Shown here in pieces: positions 7,605-16,302 of a stretch of 36,175 nt of DNA. The stretch is from the NCBI GenBank assembly GCA_946614095.1, contig CAMOGG010000011.1, forward strand, positions 1 to 36,175, written 5' to 3'. Numbering within the stretch: the stretch's first letter is position 1; the number at the start of each line of letters is the position of its first letter. Below the pieces are notes generated by a model. The model was not told the origin of the DNA. It saw nothing but the letters and a program-made list of their open reading frames with translations, and did not search any database. A program made the position numbers and the translations under genes. The DNA comes from an uncultured Caryophanales bacterium (GTDB taxonomy: Bacteria; Bacillota_I; Bacilli_A; RF39; UBA660).

Positions 7605-9824
7605 TTATTTTATTTGATTAATCCCAGGTAATAAGACATCATAAATACGGCTTTCTCCAGAATTTTGGATATAGAGAGAAAAGCAATTCTTTTTAGGATT
7701 ATAGGAAACAGATTCTAACTCTCCATCTGAATTTACAATATAAGTTCCACGATACAATCCATCACTAGCACGATAAACATCAATTGCGTTCTTAACATTA
7801 GTTAAATCAACCTTTCCAGTTCCTTTTCCATCAACAGAAGCTCTAGGACTCCAACGTACTATCAAGACAAGGCCATGATAAGCTCCAATATCTTGTGCAA
7901 TCTCTTTAAATTGTTTTCGAAAGCCTGATATTTTTCGATTTAAATTAGAATCATAGATAGAAACATTCCATCCAGATACAGCATAAAAAAGATTATTGCT
8001 AGAATCATATGCTAATCCAGTAGGATTATAACGATTATTATTAATAGTAAGAGATTTTTCCGTAAGATGTAAAATACCACTACCTATATCAGAATATGGA
8101 AATACTTTAACTTTTTTATTAGTAGTCATAGAAACATAAACTTGCTTTGTATTGGTTTGATAAGCAATGGCATTTCCATGTCCCCAATAATTCTCTTTAT
8201 AAAATTTACGAACAACTTTTCCACTATCCGTATTGATTGCATATATATTGGCTTTTTTTTCATTAGAATCTCTCTTAGCTGCAATATAATAATTACCTGC
8301 CACAGAAAACCCTTGCGCATACTTAATATCTCCATCATGAGGAACAACAACATACTTTGACTTAGATAATTCTACAGTTCCTAAATAAAACTGCCTAGAA
8401 TCAACACTTTTTCTCCAATTAGCATATAAAGTAATTATACAATCTTTCTTGGTTGCTTTGCAAAATACACCTGAATTATAATCAGTATACTGACTATAGC
8501 TTTTTCCACTTCCATCTGGTTTTGTATTCCATTCATTACCATATTCTAAATAATATCCGCTCTTAATTAGATTTAAAGCATCCCTGTTATTACAATCCAT
8601 AAGGCCACTATTAGGTAACAGTTGCCCATACTTAACACTTGTCGTAGCCAAAGTTTGATTATTATAAATAAACTGATTATTAATATAAAAGTTTTTTCCA
8701 TGTGCATTAGAAAATAGAGTTCCACCATTGGCATGATACTTAATTGTTACTTTATAATTTGTTTGAGGATAAACCCAATTAACATATAAAACCACAGTAC
8801 AATCCTTCTTAGAAGCATTACAAAAATCACTTGCTTTATAAACAGTTTCCTGATTATAGCTTTTTCCACTACCATCCGGTTTTGTATTCCATTCAGCACC
8901 ATTTTTCACTATAAAACCATCTTTATTAATATTAATCCATCCAGAATTATTATAATTTACAAGACCTTCTTGTATCATATACTTATTGTATTCTATACTA
9001 TGAGTTGCATAATGATTATCATAATAAACATATCCACTTTTAATAGAAATATGAGGATCGTGTTTCCTAGCCAGACTTCCTCCATTAGCATGATACTTAA
9101 TTGTTACTGTATACTTATTCTTCGTAATTGTAATACGAACAGATGATTTTAATCCACTCTTACTTTTACCAGTAATGGTAACAGTACCAGTACTTACACC
9201 AACTACTTTTCCAGATGAATTGACAGTCGCAACCTTTGTATTAGAACTACTCCAAGTAATAGACTCCTTAGAAGATTCACTTGGTTTAAAAGTAGTTGTT
9301 AAAGAAATACTTTCTCCAACTTTTATCTGATTCTTAGATGCATAAATTGTAAAAGAAGTTGCTTTCTTAGTACTAGATGTTGAAATAGCTTTTCCACTAG
9401 AAATATCTATTCCACTAGTTTTCTTTTTATCATTCCAATTTGCATATAAATCAAAGGAATAAAATTCATCATTAATACCCATTACTTTTAATACATCCTG
9501 CATCTTATATGATTTAGAAATACTAAAGAAATAAGTTTTTCCATCCACTTGAGTATACCATTCTCTACCATTAACAAGACTAGTTCCATTTTTTTCTAAC
9601 TGAAAAGGAACACCACTAATACTATTAATTTTTTTTATCGTAACTTTCTCAGAATAATTAGCATAAAAATTACCATTATAACTCAAATATCCATAATCAC
9701 TCAATTCAAAACCAGATGTCTTTACTTTTCCTCCATTAGGATAAAAATAAAAATTAAACTCTTTAGCAGAAACTGATAAAATACCAACAAAAAAGCAGAA
9801 AAACAAAAAAGAAATTCTTTTCAT
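7605..9824 (-). CDS. Secreted protein with InlB-like repeats, a Big2 domain and a propeller-like C-terminus
   Basis: This 739-residue exported protein opens with a signal peptide (KRISFLFFCFFVGILSVSAK, likely cut after about residue 20). Domain order: a divergent InlB/Listeria-Bacteroides-type repeat (about 22-130, with FYPNGGKV and LYANW); a Big2 Ig-like domain (157-234, KVGESISLTTTF, SSSNTKVATVNSSGKVVGV); two well-conserved repeats (238-350 and 357-470, each with KYHANGG, EWNTKPDGSGKSY and a Cys pair before LY(V/A)NW); and a C-terminal region (478-739) whose YDSSNNLFYAVSG and NTDSGKVVRKFY units resemble a beta-propeller. No LPxTG or C-terminal membrane anchor is seen, so it may be released or held non-covalently. 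AGGGTGA precedes the ATG. The downstream gene in the array shares the repeat. Adhesion is plausible but inferred. Confidence 0.85.
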   Translation of the reverse strand: MKRISFLFFCFFVGILSVSAKEFNFYFYPNGGKVKTSGFELSDYGYLSYNGNFYANYSEKVTIKKINSISGVPFQLEKNGTSLVNGREWYTQVDGKTYFFSISKSYKMQDVLKVMGINDEFYSFDLYANWNDKKKTSGIDISSGKAISTSSTKKATSFTIYASKNQIKVGESISLTTTFKPSESSKESITWSSSNTKVATVNSSGKVVGVSTGTVTITGKSKSGLKSSVRITITKNKYTVTIKYHANGGSLARKHDPHISIKSGYVYYDNHYATHSIEYNKYMIQEGLVNYNNSGWININKDGFIVKNGAEWNTKPDGSGKSYNQETVYKASDFCNASKKDCTVVLYVNWVYPQTNYKVTIKYHANGGTLFSNAHGKNFYINNQFIYNNQTLATTSVKYGQLLPNSGLMDCNNRDALNLIKSGYYLEYGNEWNTKPDGSGKSYSQYTDYNSGVFCKATKKDCIITLYANWRKSVDSRQFYLGTVELSKSKYVVVPHDGDIKYAQGFSVAGNYYIAAKRDSNEKKANIYAINTDSGKVVRKFYKENYWGHGNAIAYQTNTKQVYVSMTTNKKVKVFPYSDIGSGILHLTEKSLTINNNRYNPTGLAYDSSNNLFYAVSGWNVSIYDSNLNRKISGFRKQFKEIAQDIGAYHGLVLIVRWSPRASVDGKGTGKVDLTNVKNAIDVYRASDGLYRGTYIVNSDGELESVSYNPKKNCFSLYIQNSGESRIYDVLLPGINQIK
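8415..9113 (-). repeat. Two tandem InlB-like protein repeats
   Basis: Residues 238-350 (8775-9113) and 357-470 (8415-8756) of the 739-residue protein align end to end. They share KYHANGG at the start, EWNTKPDGSGKSY in the middle and FCxAxKKDC before the final NW. A more divergent copy without the Cys pair lies at 9435-9761. A fourth copy, in the neighbouring nuclease-like gene, lies at 10631-10969. Confidence 0.85.
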
Positions 9825-9892
9825 TTAATCACCCTACCATATATAAATATATTATTACATATAATATACAATATCACAAGAACTAATATTTA

Positions 9893-11065
9893 TTATGATT
9901 TAATATAAAGAGTTGAAGATATAAAATTATGATCAGAATAAATACCATAAGTAAGAATGGTCTTTTCTGATGCAATATCAATACGACCTCTAGGTAAAAC
10001 ATATATAGCATCCATATAACTTTCCTTCCCATCAATACCATGACGTTTCATATCATGTGCCGCTACTTTAAATCCCAAAGGTAATAAAAACTTTTGATAA
10101 TAGTCAGCTGATATACGATTAAAATCACCTGTTAAAATTATAGGATTAGAATCTTTTTGAAGTAAATCGATAATATCTTTCAGATGAACTTCAGCACAAT
10201 CAATATCCTCTCCTCGATTATATGAAAGATGTGTATTATAATAAGATACTTTTTCTCCATGAATGGACAAAATTGCTTTTTGAATTGCTCTTCTCTCTCC
10301 ACAAGATGATAAGATAGTAGAAGTAGTAGAATAAAGAGGATACTTTGAAAGAATAGCATTTACATTAAAAGGACTTGTAAAATAATGATGACGTAAACCA
10401 ACCTCTTTTCCTATTTGCCGAATAATTTCATTAGACCGATTTCTCTTAGAAGAAGATTGATAATAATCCTTTGTTCTTGCTTCCTGTAATCCAATAATAT
10501 CAACAGGATGACTTTTGATAAATTCTGTAAATTTTTCAGGAGTTAATTCACACTGAAAAGAACTAGAACCACAATGAAAAAATCCCATATTAAAAGTTGC
10601 TACCTGAAATTTTGTAAGTTTTGCCTTTTTCCAATTAGCATACAAAGTCACTACACAATTTTTTTTAGAGGCATTACAAAAGTCACTTACCTGATAGACT
10701 TTATTTTGACTAAAACTCTTACCACTTCCGTCTGCTTTTGTATTCCACTCTTGATTTTTTCTAATCGTATATCCTACCCTCTCCAAATGAAGAAACTTCT
10801 CATTATTGTAATTTATCAAACCAGATAAAGGTAAAGAATCACTACCACGTATCTTTTGAATATCGATAGAATCATTAAGATAAACATGACCATCTAAAAC
10901 AGAAATATTATCACGATATGGAGTTGTTAAAACTCCCTGATTAACATGATAACGAATAAAAACATATTTTGGTTCTAATATAGTAGATTTATAAAAATAC
11001 CAAATAAAACTAATCGTAACAATTAAAACCAATGAAAAACAAATAAATAATAATTTCTTTTTCAT
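9893..11065 (-). CDS. Membrane-anchored InlB-like repeat fused to exonuclease/endonuclease/phosphatase domain
   Basis: The 390-residue protein has an N-terminal signal anchor (LLFICFSLVLIVTISFIWYF, about 5-24), one InlB-like repeat (about 33-145) and a DNase I/sphingomyelinase-type EEP domain (about 150-390). The metal and catalytic motifs are intact: ATFNMGF (N159), GLQEA (E195), NTHLS (H279), TGDFN (D314, N316), YMDAIYV (D352) and YSDHNF (D378-H379). The active site would face outside the cell, so extracellular DNA, a nucleotide or a phospholipid are the candidate substrates; the sequence does not choose between them. I used the ATG at 11065 because GAGGTG lies six bases upstream; a GTG nine bases earlier overlaps that site. 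Its repeat is most like those of the next gene. Confidence 0.85.
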   Translation of the reverse strand: MKKKLLFICFSLVLIVTISFIWYFYKSTILEPKYVFIRYHVNQGVLTTPYRDNISVLDGHVYLNDSIDIQKIRGSDSLPLSGLINYNNEKFLHLERVGYTIRKNQEWNTKADGSGKSFSQNKVYQVSDFCNASKKNCVVTLYANWKKAKLTKFQVATFNMGFFHCGSSSFQCELTPEKFTEFIKSHPVDIIGLQEARTKDYYQSSSKRNRSNEIIRQIGKEVGLRHHYFTSPFNVNAILSKYPLYSTTSTILSSCGERRAIQKAILSIHGEKVSYYNTHLSYNRGEDIDCAEVHLKDIIDLLQKDSNPIILTGDFNRISADYYQKFLLPLGFKVAAHDMKRHGIDGKESYMDAIYVLPRGRIDIASEKTILTYGIYSDHNFISSTLYIKS

Positions 11066-11108
11066 AAAAGACACCTCATTTATATCTCATACTAAAGGAA
11101 GACAAAAA

Positions 11109-11127
11109 AGAATGAGTAACTCATTCT
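11109..11127 (-). terminator. Terminator after nfnB
   Basis: AGAATGAG pairs with CTCATTCT around a three-base loop, followed on the minus strand by TTTTTT. It lies eight bases after the nfnB stop codon. Confidence 0.8.
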
Positions 11128-11134
11128 AATTTTT

Positions 11135-12493
11135 TTAAGCTAAAGATTCCATAATTTCTTTTGCTGCTTTTTTACCAGCTTCCATTGCAAGAATTACCGT
11201 AGCAGCACCAGTAACGGCATCTCCACCAGCATAAACGGAATCAAGAGAAGTTTTAGAACCATCTACGACAATTAACCCTCTATCACTAAGCTCTATATTA
11301 CTAGTTTTTAATGCCTCATGATTTGGACTAGTACCAAGTGCCATTACAACCATATCACAGTCCACTCTATGAAGAGATTCCTTATTTTCCGTAACACTGC
11401 GACGACCATCTTCTCCAGCTTCTCCAAGAATCATATCAACAACATTCATACCAACAACATTATTTTCCTCATCTGTTAATATCTCAACTGGATTTGTTAA
11501 AATATCAAATACAATTCCTTCATCAACTGCATGTTCAACTTCCATTTTACGAGCAGGTAATTCATCCAAGCTTCTACGATACATAATATGTGCATCGACC
11601 CCTAAACGTTTTAGAGAACGAACAGCATCCATCGCAACATTTCCTCCTCCAACAACATAAGCAGTTTTTACCTTTTTAACAGGAGTTTTAGAATCTTCCT
11701 TATACCCCCCCATTAAATTAATACGAGTTAAAATTTCGTTAGCAGAAAAAACTTGATTAGCATCCTCACCAGGAATTCCCATAAACTTAGGAAGTCCTGC
11801 TCCTGTGCCCAAGAACACAGCATCATACTCTTTCTGTAAATCAGGAATTGTAATAGCATTACCAACAGGAACATCAGTCTGAATATGAACTCCTAATTTC
11901 TTTAAACTATCTACTTCTTTTTGAACAATCGTTTTTGGAAGACGAAATTCTGGAATACCATAAGTTAAAACACCACCAGCTTTATGTAATACTTCAAATA
12001 TAGTAACATCATAACCAGCTTTTGCCAAATCTCCAGCACAAGTAAGTCCTGCTGGTCCACTACCAACAATAGCAACCCTCTTCCCATTTTTAGGAGCAGG
12101 ATTTACAGAATTAAAACCATTTAAAATAGCTTGATCGGCAACATATCTTTCTAAAGATCCAATAGAAATAGCATCTCCCTTAAGTCCTTTAATACACATT
12201 GCTTCACATTGTTTTTCTTGTGGACAAACTCTTCCACAAACTGCAGGTAGTGAAGATGACTCAGAAATAATTTGATATGCCTCTTCCAAATGATTTTCTT
12301 TAATCGCTTTAATAAAATTAGGAATAGCAATGCTAACAGGACATCCCTTCATACATCTTGGATTCACACATTGTAAACATCTAGAAGCTTCTTTTAAAGC
12401 CTCTTCATCATTATATCCAAATTCTACTTCTTCAAAATTATGAATTCTCTCTTCCGCTTTTTGTAATCTACCTTTTACTTTTTGATCATTCAT
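11135..12493 (-). CDS. nfnB: NfnB, large subunit of electron-bifurcating ferredoxin:NADP+ oxidoreductase (GltD-like)
   Basis: The 452-residue flavoprotein matches the GltD/NfnB family. An N-terminal ferredoxin-like region has eight cysteines (39, 42, 47, 51 and 86, 90, 96, 100) for two 4Fe-4S clusters. An FAD Rossmann motif VAIVGSGPAGLTCAG starts near 140 and a second dinucleotide motif AYVVGGGNVAMDAVRSL follows in the second half. The C-terminal MALGTSPN and VYAGGDAVTGAATVILAM are typical. Alone it could be annotated as glutamate synthase small subunit. Lying ten bases after an NfnA-type gene, with no glutamate synthase large subunit beside it, it is better read as NfnB, which couples NADH and reduced ferredoxin oxidation to NADP+ reduction. 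A sulfide dehydrogenase (SudAB) annotation is the main alternative. The start has a GGAGGG site. Confidence 0.88.
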   Translation of the reverse strand: MNDQKVKGRLQKAEERIHNFEEVEFGYNDEEALKEASRCLQCVNPRCMKGCPVSIAIPNFIKAIKENHLEEAYQIISESSSLPAVCGRVCPQEKQCEAMCIKGLKGDAISIGSLERYVADQAILNGFNSVNPAPKNGKRVAIVGSGPAGLTCAGDLAKAGYDVTIFEVLHKAGGVLTYGIPEFRLPKTIVQKEVDSLKKLGVHIQTDVPVGNAITIPDLQKEYDAVFLGTGAGLPKFMGIPGEDANQVFSANEILTRINLMGGYKEDSKTPVKKVKTAYVVGGGNVAMDAVRSLKRLGVDAHIMYRRSLDELPARKMEVEHAVDEGIVFDILTNPVEILTDEENNVVGMNVVDMILGEAGEDGRRSVTENKESLHRVDCDMVVMALGTSPNHEALKTSNIELSDRGLIVVDGSKTSLDSVYAGGDAVTGAATVILAMEAGKKAAKEIMESLA

Positions 12494-12503
12494 GATATCC
12501 CTC

Positions 12504-13349
12504 CTATTTTTCTTCCTTAGAAAGACGTTCTTTCATTTCTTGCCACTTAACTTTTTCTTCTTCACGATAAACATTCATTCTTTTAAGAGCTAAATCGAAA
12601 TTAACTTGATGTCCATCAAATTCTGGACCATGAATACAAGCAAAACGTGGTTTACCATCTACTTCACACCGACAAGCTCCACACATTCCACTACCATCAA
12701 CCATTAATGGATTCATACTAACAATTGTCTTAAGAGAATATTTTCTAGTTAACTCCGCAACATTCTTCATCATAATTACAGGACCAATTGTTACACAAAT
12801 ATCATAATCGTCAATATATTTTTCTAATATATCTGTAACAAACCCCTTTGTTCCAAAAGAACCATCATCAGTAGCATAACGAATCTTTTTCACAACCTTC
12901 TCAATTTTATCACGAATTAATAATAAATCAGCACTTCTAGAACCATAAATAACATCAATATCAAAACCATGTTCCTTTAAATATTTCACTTGTGGATATA
13001 CAGGAGCAATTCCCACTCCCCCCGCTACATACACAATTCTTTTATCACGATATTCTTCTGGATTTGCACAAATCTCATTAGGATTTCCTAAAGGACCAGC
13101 CACACTAAAAATTTCATCTTTCACATAAGTAAGTTCTTCCGTAGATGCTCCAACCATTTGATAAATTAAATATAAAATTCCTTTTTCTTTATCATAATCA
13201 TAAATTGTCAAAGGAATTCTCTCACTATCCTCATGAGCCATAACAATAACAAATTGTCCTGGAATTGCTTTCTCAATCACCATAGGAGCTTCTATAGCCA
13301 TTTCATATGAATTAGAACTGATTTTCTTATTATATAATACTTTATACAC
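12504..13349 (-). CDS. nfnA: NfnA, FNR-like small subunit of electron-bifurcating ferredoxin:NADP+ oxidoreductase
   Basis: The 281-residue protein belongs to the PyrK/FNR-like family. It has an N-terminal FAD-binding barrel (about 1-95, ERIPLTIYDYD), an NAD-binding fold with VYVAGGVGIAPVYPQ near 107-121, and a C-terminal 2Fe-2S region with MVDGSGMCGACRCEVDG and FACIHGPEFDGH. Cys223, 226 and 238 fit the cluster, and the nearby Asp218 is positioned like the Asp ligand described for NfnA. The GTG at 13349 is preferred because AGGTGA lies about six bases upstream. The partner nfnB follows ten bases later. PyrK or SudB are the alternatives; no pyrD lies beside it. Confidence 0.87.
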   Translation of the reverse strand: MYKVLYNKKISSNSYEMAIEAPMVIEKAIPGQFVIVMAHEDSERIPLTIYDYDKEKGILYLIYQMVGASTEELTYVKDEIFSVAGPLGNPNEICANPEEYRDKRIVYVAGGVGIAPVYPQVKYLKEHGFDIDVIYGSRSADLLLIRDKIEKVVKKIRYATDDGSFGTKGFVTDILEKYIDDYDICVTIGPVIMMKNVAELTRKYSLKTIVSMNPLMVDGSGMCGACRCEVDGKPRFACIHGPEFDGHQVNFDLALKRMNVYREEEKVKWQEMKERLSKEEK

Positions 13350-13399
13350 TATAATCACCTATCCTTACATTAATATTCTAATAAAAAATATCAAAACTA

Positions 13400-14191
13400 T
13401 CAAGAACTTTTCTTCTTAGAAACAACATTCTTACAAAAAGATAAAAAAGAAACAAAATAACCTTGATCAACACTAAATAGAAAATATAGAATTCCAATTA
13501 TAATATCCCACAAATTTAATGTTAAAACTAATAATACACTTACAATTAAACCCAAGTACTTTGTAAAAGATAACTTCTTAACATATCCATATATTGTTAA
13601 TACCAATAAAAGTATTTGAAGAAAAGCTAAGAAAATATCCATCGTATTTCTTACTTGTAAGATTTCTCCCTTCGAAAACAATATTACTTTAATTATAATA
13701 GTTATTATTAAAACAATCCCTGTTACTATAATTGCTCTTTTTCGAAAAACATCATCATTTATATCATTTTTTAACTCTAATACAGGACCTGTCTCAATTG
13801 GTTCTTTTGTTTTTTTCTTTTCTAATTTTTCCTGCATTGTATCTACAGAAACACCCGTAATTTCATTTTCTAATATTCGTAAAACTGGTTCCCATTTCTC
13901 TCCATAAGAATTCACAACAATTCCACAATATACTTCTAAAGAAGGATCATGACATACTTCTCTAATACTAGGACTATACATTCTAGCCATACGAATAACC
14001 TCTTCGTCATAATTAAAGTTAAATCCCTTAAAAAATACAATTTTATGATCAATAACATAACCCCGTACAATAGAATCAAATAAATTAGAATCTAGTCCCA
14101 ATGAATTATACCATTCCCTATGATCCATATTACTATTTTGTAAATACTTTACTTCTTGACCAATAATCATAAAAAGAATTCTATTATTCAT
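13400..14191 (-). CDS. Uncharacterised multi-pass membrane protein
   Basis: This 263-residue protein has an N-terminal cytosolic domain (about 1-150) with FMIIGQEVKYL, HREWYNSLGLD, GYVIDHKIVFFKG and LEVYCGIVVNSYGEKWEPV. About four membrane segments follow from residue 158 on. The soluble domain looks compact and conserved, but I do not recognise the family. The ATG at 14191 is preferred over 14212: the TATAAT at 14217-14222 ends only five bases before 14212, so the upstream codon is at or before the transcript start. It diverges from the glycosyltransferase gene and ends 50 bases before nfnA. Confidence 0.7.
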   Translation of the reverse strand: MNNRILFMIIGQEVKYLQNSNMDHREWYNSLGLDSNLFDSIVRGYVIDHKIVFFKGFNFNYDEEVIRMARMYSPSIREVCHDPSLEVYCGIVVNSYGEKWEPVLRILENEITGVSVDTMQEKLEKKKTKEPIETGPVLELKNDINDDVFRKRAIIVTGIVLIITIIIKVILFSKGEILQVRNTMDIFLAFLQILLLVLTIYGYVKKLSFTKYLGLIVSVLLVLTLNLWDIIIGILYFLFSVDQGYFVSFLSFCKNVVSKKKSS

Positions 14192-14216
14192 ATTACCACG
14201 TCTACCTTCCATATCT

Positions 14217-14222
14217 ATTATA
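14217..14222 (-). promoter_or_regulatory. -10 element of the membrane-protein gene
   Basis: Minus-strand TATAAT, with a TAGATA hexamer 17 bases upstream (4 of 6 match to TTGACA). It is half of a divergent promoter pair. Confidence 0.5.
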
Positions 14223-14296
14223 CAGAAAAAACAAAAGAATATCTACTAATAAATATCATTTCTAATGAAAGAATACCAATTACAATAAAAATAAGT

Positions 14297-14302
14297 TATA
14301 AT
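14297..14302 (+). promoter_or_regulatory. -10 element of the glycosyltransferase gene
   Basis: Plus-strand TATAAT, 20 bases before the start codon, with AAGGAG between at 14310-14315. No good -35 was found. Confidence 0.45.
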
Positions 14303-14322
14303 AATAAGAAAGGAGTATCAAA

Positions 14323-15750
14323 ATGAAAAATATAACAATTTTCTTACTAACAGAAGAAAAAATAACAGATGATTCTATAGAGTTTGTTCATTATGAAGAA
14401 TCCACTTTTCTAAATGATTTATCAAAAGTTCAAGGGAAATATATTTCTTTTATCAAAAATATAGATGAAATAGAAGAATCATTTTTTGATAGGATAAAAC
14501 AAAAATGCTTAGAAGAATTTGACTCTTGTTTTATAAATTATACATTAAAATATGAAAATAAAATTCTTTCTAAGGAAGAATTAGAAGAACCAGAAATTAT
14601 TAAAAAACCATATCAAGGAGATTATATATGGTCTTATATTTGGAAAAAAGAAAAACTACAACTATTACTAGCAACAGAAGAGCCTACAAATGATATGATT
14701 GATGAACTTTTTCAAACAATAACTTATATTAGAGAACCACTCATTCTTCATAAACTAGGACAAGAAAAACTATTAAAAAATAAGATTTATACTGATGAAA
14801 AAGAAGAAATAAGAAGAACAAACATTATCTATGTAGGAAACTTCTGTAATGGAGTATTTAATGGTTATGTATCATGGATTAAAAATATCGGAAAATGTTT
14901 TGGGAATGATTATAAAATAACAGTATTATGTGACGAAATATATGAACCTACTAAGATAGAATTTGAAAAATATGTAGAAGTAATTCAAAGACAAGAAAAT
15001 ACAAACTACATCTGCGATAAATTACTAGTAACATATTCTACATATTATTATCCAAAAAATATTCTCCATCTAGAAGATAACTATTTATTTATTCATGGAA
15101 ACATGAGTGACTATGAACATGCTAGAAAATATTGTTATAATAATTATTCAAAGTATATTGCAGTATCTAAAATTAGCGCACAAAAAGCAAAAGGTTTCTT
15201 TCCAGTAGATACAATTGATTACTTATATAATCCAATTAAAATAGAGACATCAGAATTACAACCTCATTTAAAGCTAATATCTGCTCAAAGAAATGATAAT
15301 ATCAAAAAAGAAAATAGAATTCATATTATCGCAAATATCTTAGAAGAAGAAAACATCCCTTATACATGGAGTATCTTTACAGATTACAATTCTAATGAAA
15401 GAGATGTATATGGGGGAATTATCTATAGACCATGTGTCAAAAATCCTCTTCCTTATATTCAAGATGCAGACTACTATGTACAATTAAGTGATAGTGAAGC
15501 CTATAGTTATTCTGTCTTAGAAGCTCTAACATTAAATACAAAAATTATTGTAACTCCATTAGAATGCTACGAAGAAATGCATATTGATGAAAAACAAGCA
15601 GTAGTGATACCATTTGAATTATTTGAACCAAATCATAAAGAAGAACTAAGAGAAGTAATCAAAAAAGCTTATCATAATAAAGATCAAATCATGCATAACA
15701 AACTATCAGATTCTATGTTTGAAAATTATAAAAACATACTAAAAAAGTAA
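14323..15750 (+). CDS. GT-B glycosyltransferase (GT4-like) with an N-terminal extra domain
   Basis: The 475-residue protein has a C-terminal GT-B nucleotide-sugar-binding half: AVSKISAQKAKGFF near 285, LYNPIK near 306, and YVQLSDSEAYSYSVLEAL near 387-404, which is the E-x7-E motif of GT4 enzymes. The acceptor half begins near 165 with NIIYVGNFCNGVFNGYVSWI. Residues 1-130 read like a reduced GT2-type domain (KYISFIKNIDEI, YIWSYIWKKEKL) without an obvious DxD motif, so it may be a non-catalytic remnant. No signal or membrane segment is present, so it acts on the cytosolic side, probably on a surface glycan. It is one of only two plus-strand genes and stands alone between its own promoter and a bidirectional terminator. 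Confidence 0.8.
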   Translation: MKNITIFLLTEEKITDDSIEFVHYEESTFLNDLSKVQGKYISFIKNIDEIEESFFDRIKQKCLEEFDSCFINYTLKYENKILSKEELEEPEIIKKPYQGDYIWSYIWKKEKLQLLLATEEPTNDMIDELFQTITYIREPLILHKLGQEKLLKNKIYTDEKEEIRRTNIIYVGNFCNGVFNGYVSWIKNIGKCFGNDYKITVLCDEIYEPTKIEFEKYVEVIQRQENTNYICDKLLVTYSTYYYPKNILHLEDNYLFIHGNMSDYEHARKYCYNNYSKYIAVSKISAQKAKGFFPVDTIDYLYNPIKIETSELQPHLKLISAQRNDNIKKENRIHIIANILEEENIPYTWSIFTDYNSNERDVYGGIIYRPCVKNPLPYIQDADYYVQLSDSEAYSYSVLEALTLNTKIIVTPLECYEEMHIDEKQAVVIPFELFEPNHKEELREVIKKAYHNKDQIMHNKLSDSMFENYKNILKK

Positions 15751-15772
15751 ATCACCAAAATGATTTACTTTT
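15743..15772. terminator. Bidirectional terminator between the glycosyltransferase and lepB
   Basis: A 12-bp inverted repeat (AAAAGTAAATCA/TGATTTACTTTT, loop CCAAAA) is flanked by T-rich sequence on both strands. It serves two convergent genes, and the glycosyltransferase TAA stop lies inside the stem. Confidence 0.8.
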
Positions 15773-15773
15773 A

Positions 15774-16286
15774 TTATTCCTGAATACCAAATCGCGAAAA
15801 AGGAAATAGTATTAAACTTGTTTTACCTAGAATATTCTTTTTTGAAAATGCCCCAAAGACTCTGCTATCCATAGAATTAGTACGATTATCTCCTAAAACA
15901 AAATATTTTCCTTTTGGAACTTCTACAGAAAAATCCTCAGTAACATCACTACCATAAGAATCTTTAATCTTTTTCCCATTTACATATAATCGATTATTGT
16001 GATACTCTATTTTCTCACCGGGAAGTCCAATTACTCGTTTAATTAATAATTCATTTTCTTCTTTTACAACTACAATATCAAATCTTTTAATATCATCAAA
16101 ACGATATCCAATAATATTTAATATCATAATATCTCCATCATGAAGAGTAGTCATCATACTCTCTCCATTAACTTTAATAGGAGATACTACATATTTCTTA
16201 ACAAGTATTACAAAGATCAAAATAACCACATATGGTAAATATTCTTTTATAAAACGTTTTCCACGACTTTCTTGTGTATCTTTCAT
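15774..16286 (-). CDS. lepB: Type I signal peptidase
   Basis: This 170-residue membrane protease removes signal peptides from exported proteins. It has one N-terminal membrane segment (about 16-34) and the Ser-Lys dyad of the bacterial P-type enzyme. Ser43 lies in VNGESMMTTLHDGD and Lys83 in LLIKRVIGLPGE, followed by YFVLGDNRTNSMDSR near 129-143. A Lys at the second position makes this the housekeeping type rather than the SipW (Ser-His) type. AGGGTGG precedes the ATG. It follows rplS, as in several low-GC genomes, but the rplS terminator lies between them, so lepB may rely on readthrough. Nearby exported proteins are plausible substrates. Confidence 0.95.
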   Translation of the reverse strand: MKDTQESRGKRFIKEYLPYVVILIFVILVKKYVVSPIKVNGESMMTTLHDGDIMILNIIGYRFDDIKRFDIVVVKEENELLIKRVIGLPGEKIEYHNNRLYVNGKKIKDSYGSDVTEDFSVEVPKGKYFVLGDNRTNSMDSRVFGAFSKKNILGKTSLILFPFSRFGIQE

Positions 16287-16302
16287 ATAGCCACCCTACA
16301 AA

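Noticed and set aside
14323-15750. Glycosyltransferase as part of a recently acquired island
   Set aside because: Its base composition and codon use look like the neighbours, and no mobility genes or flanking repeats are seen.
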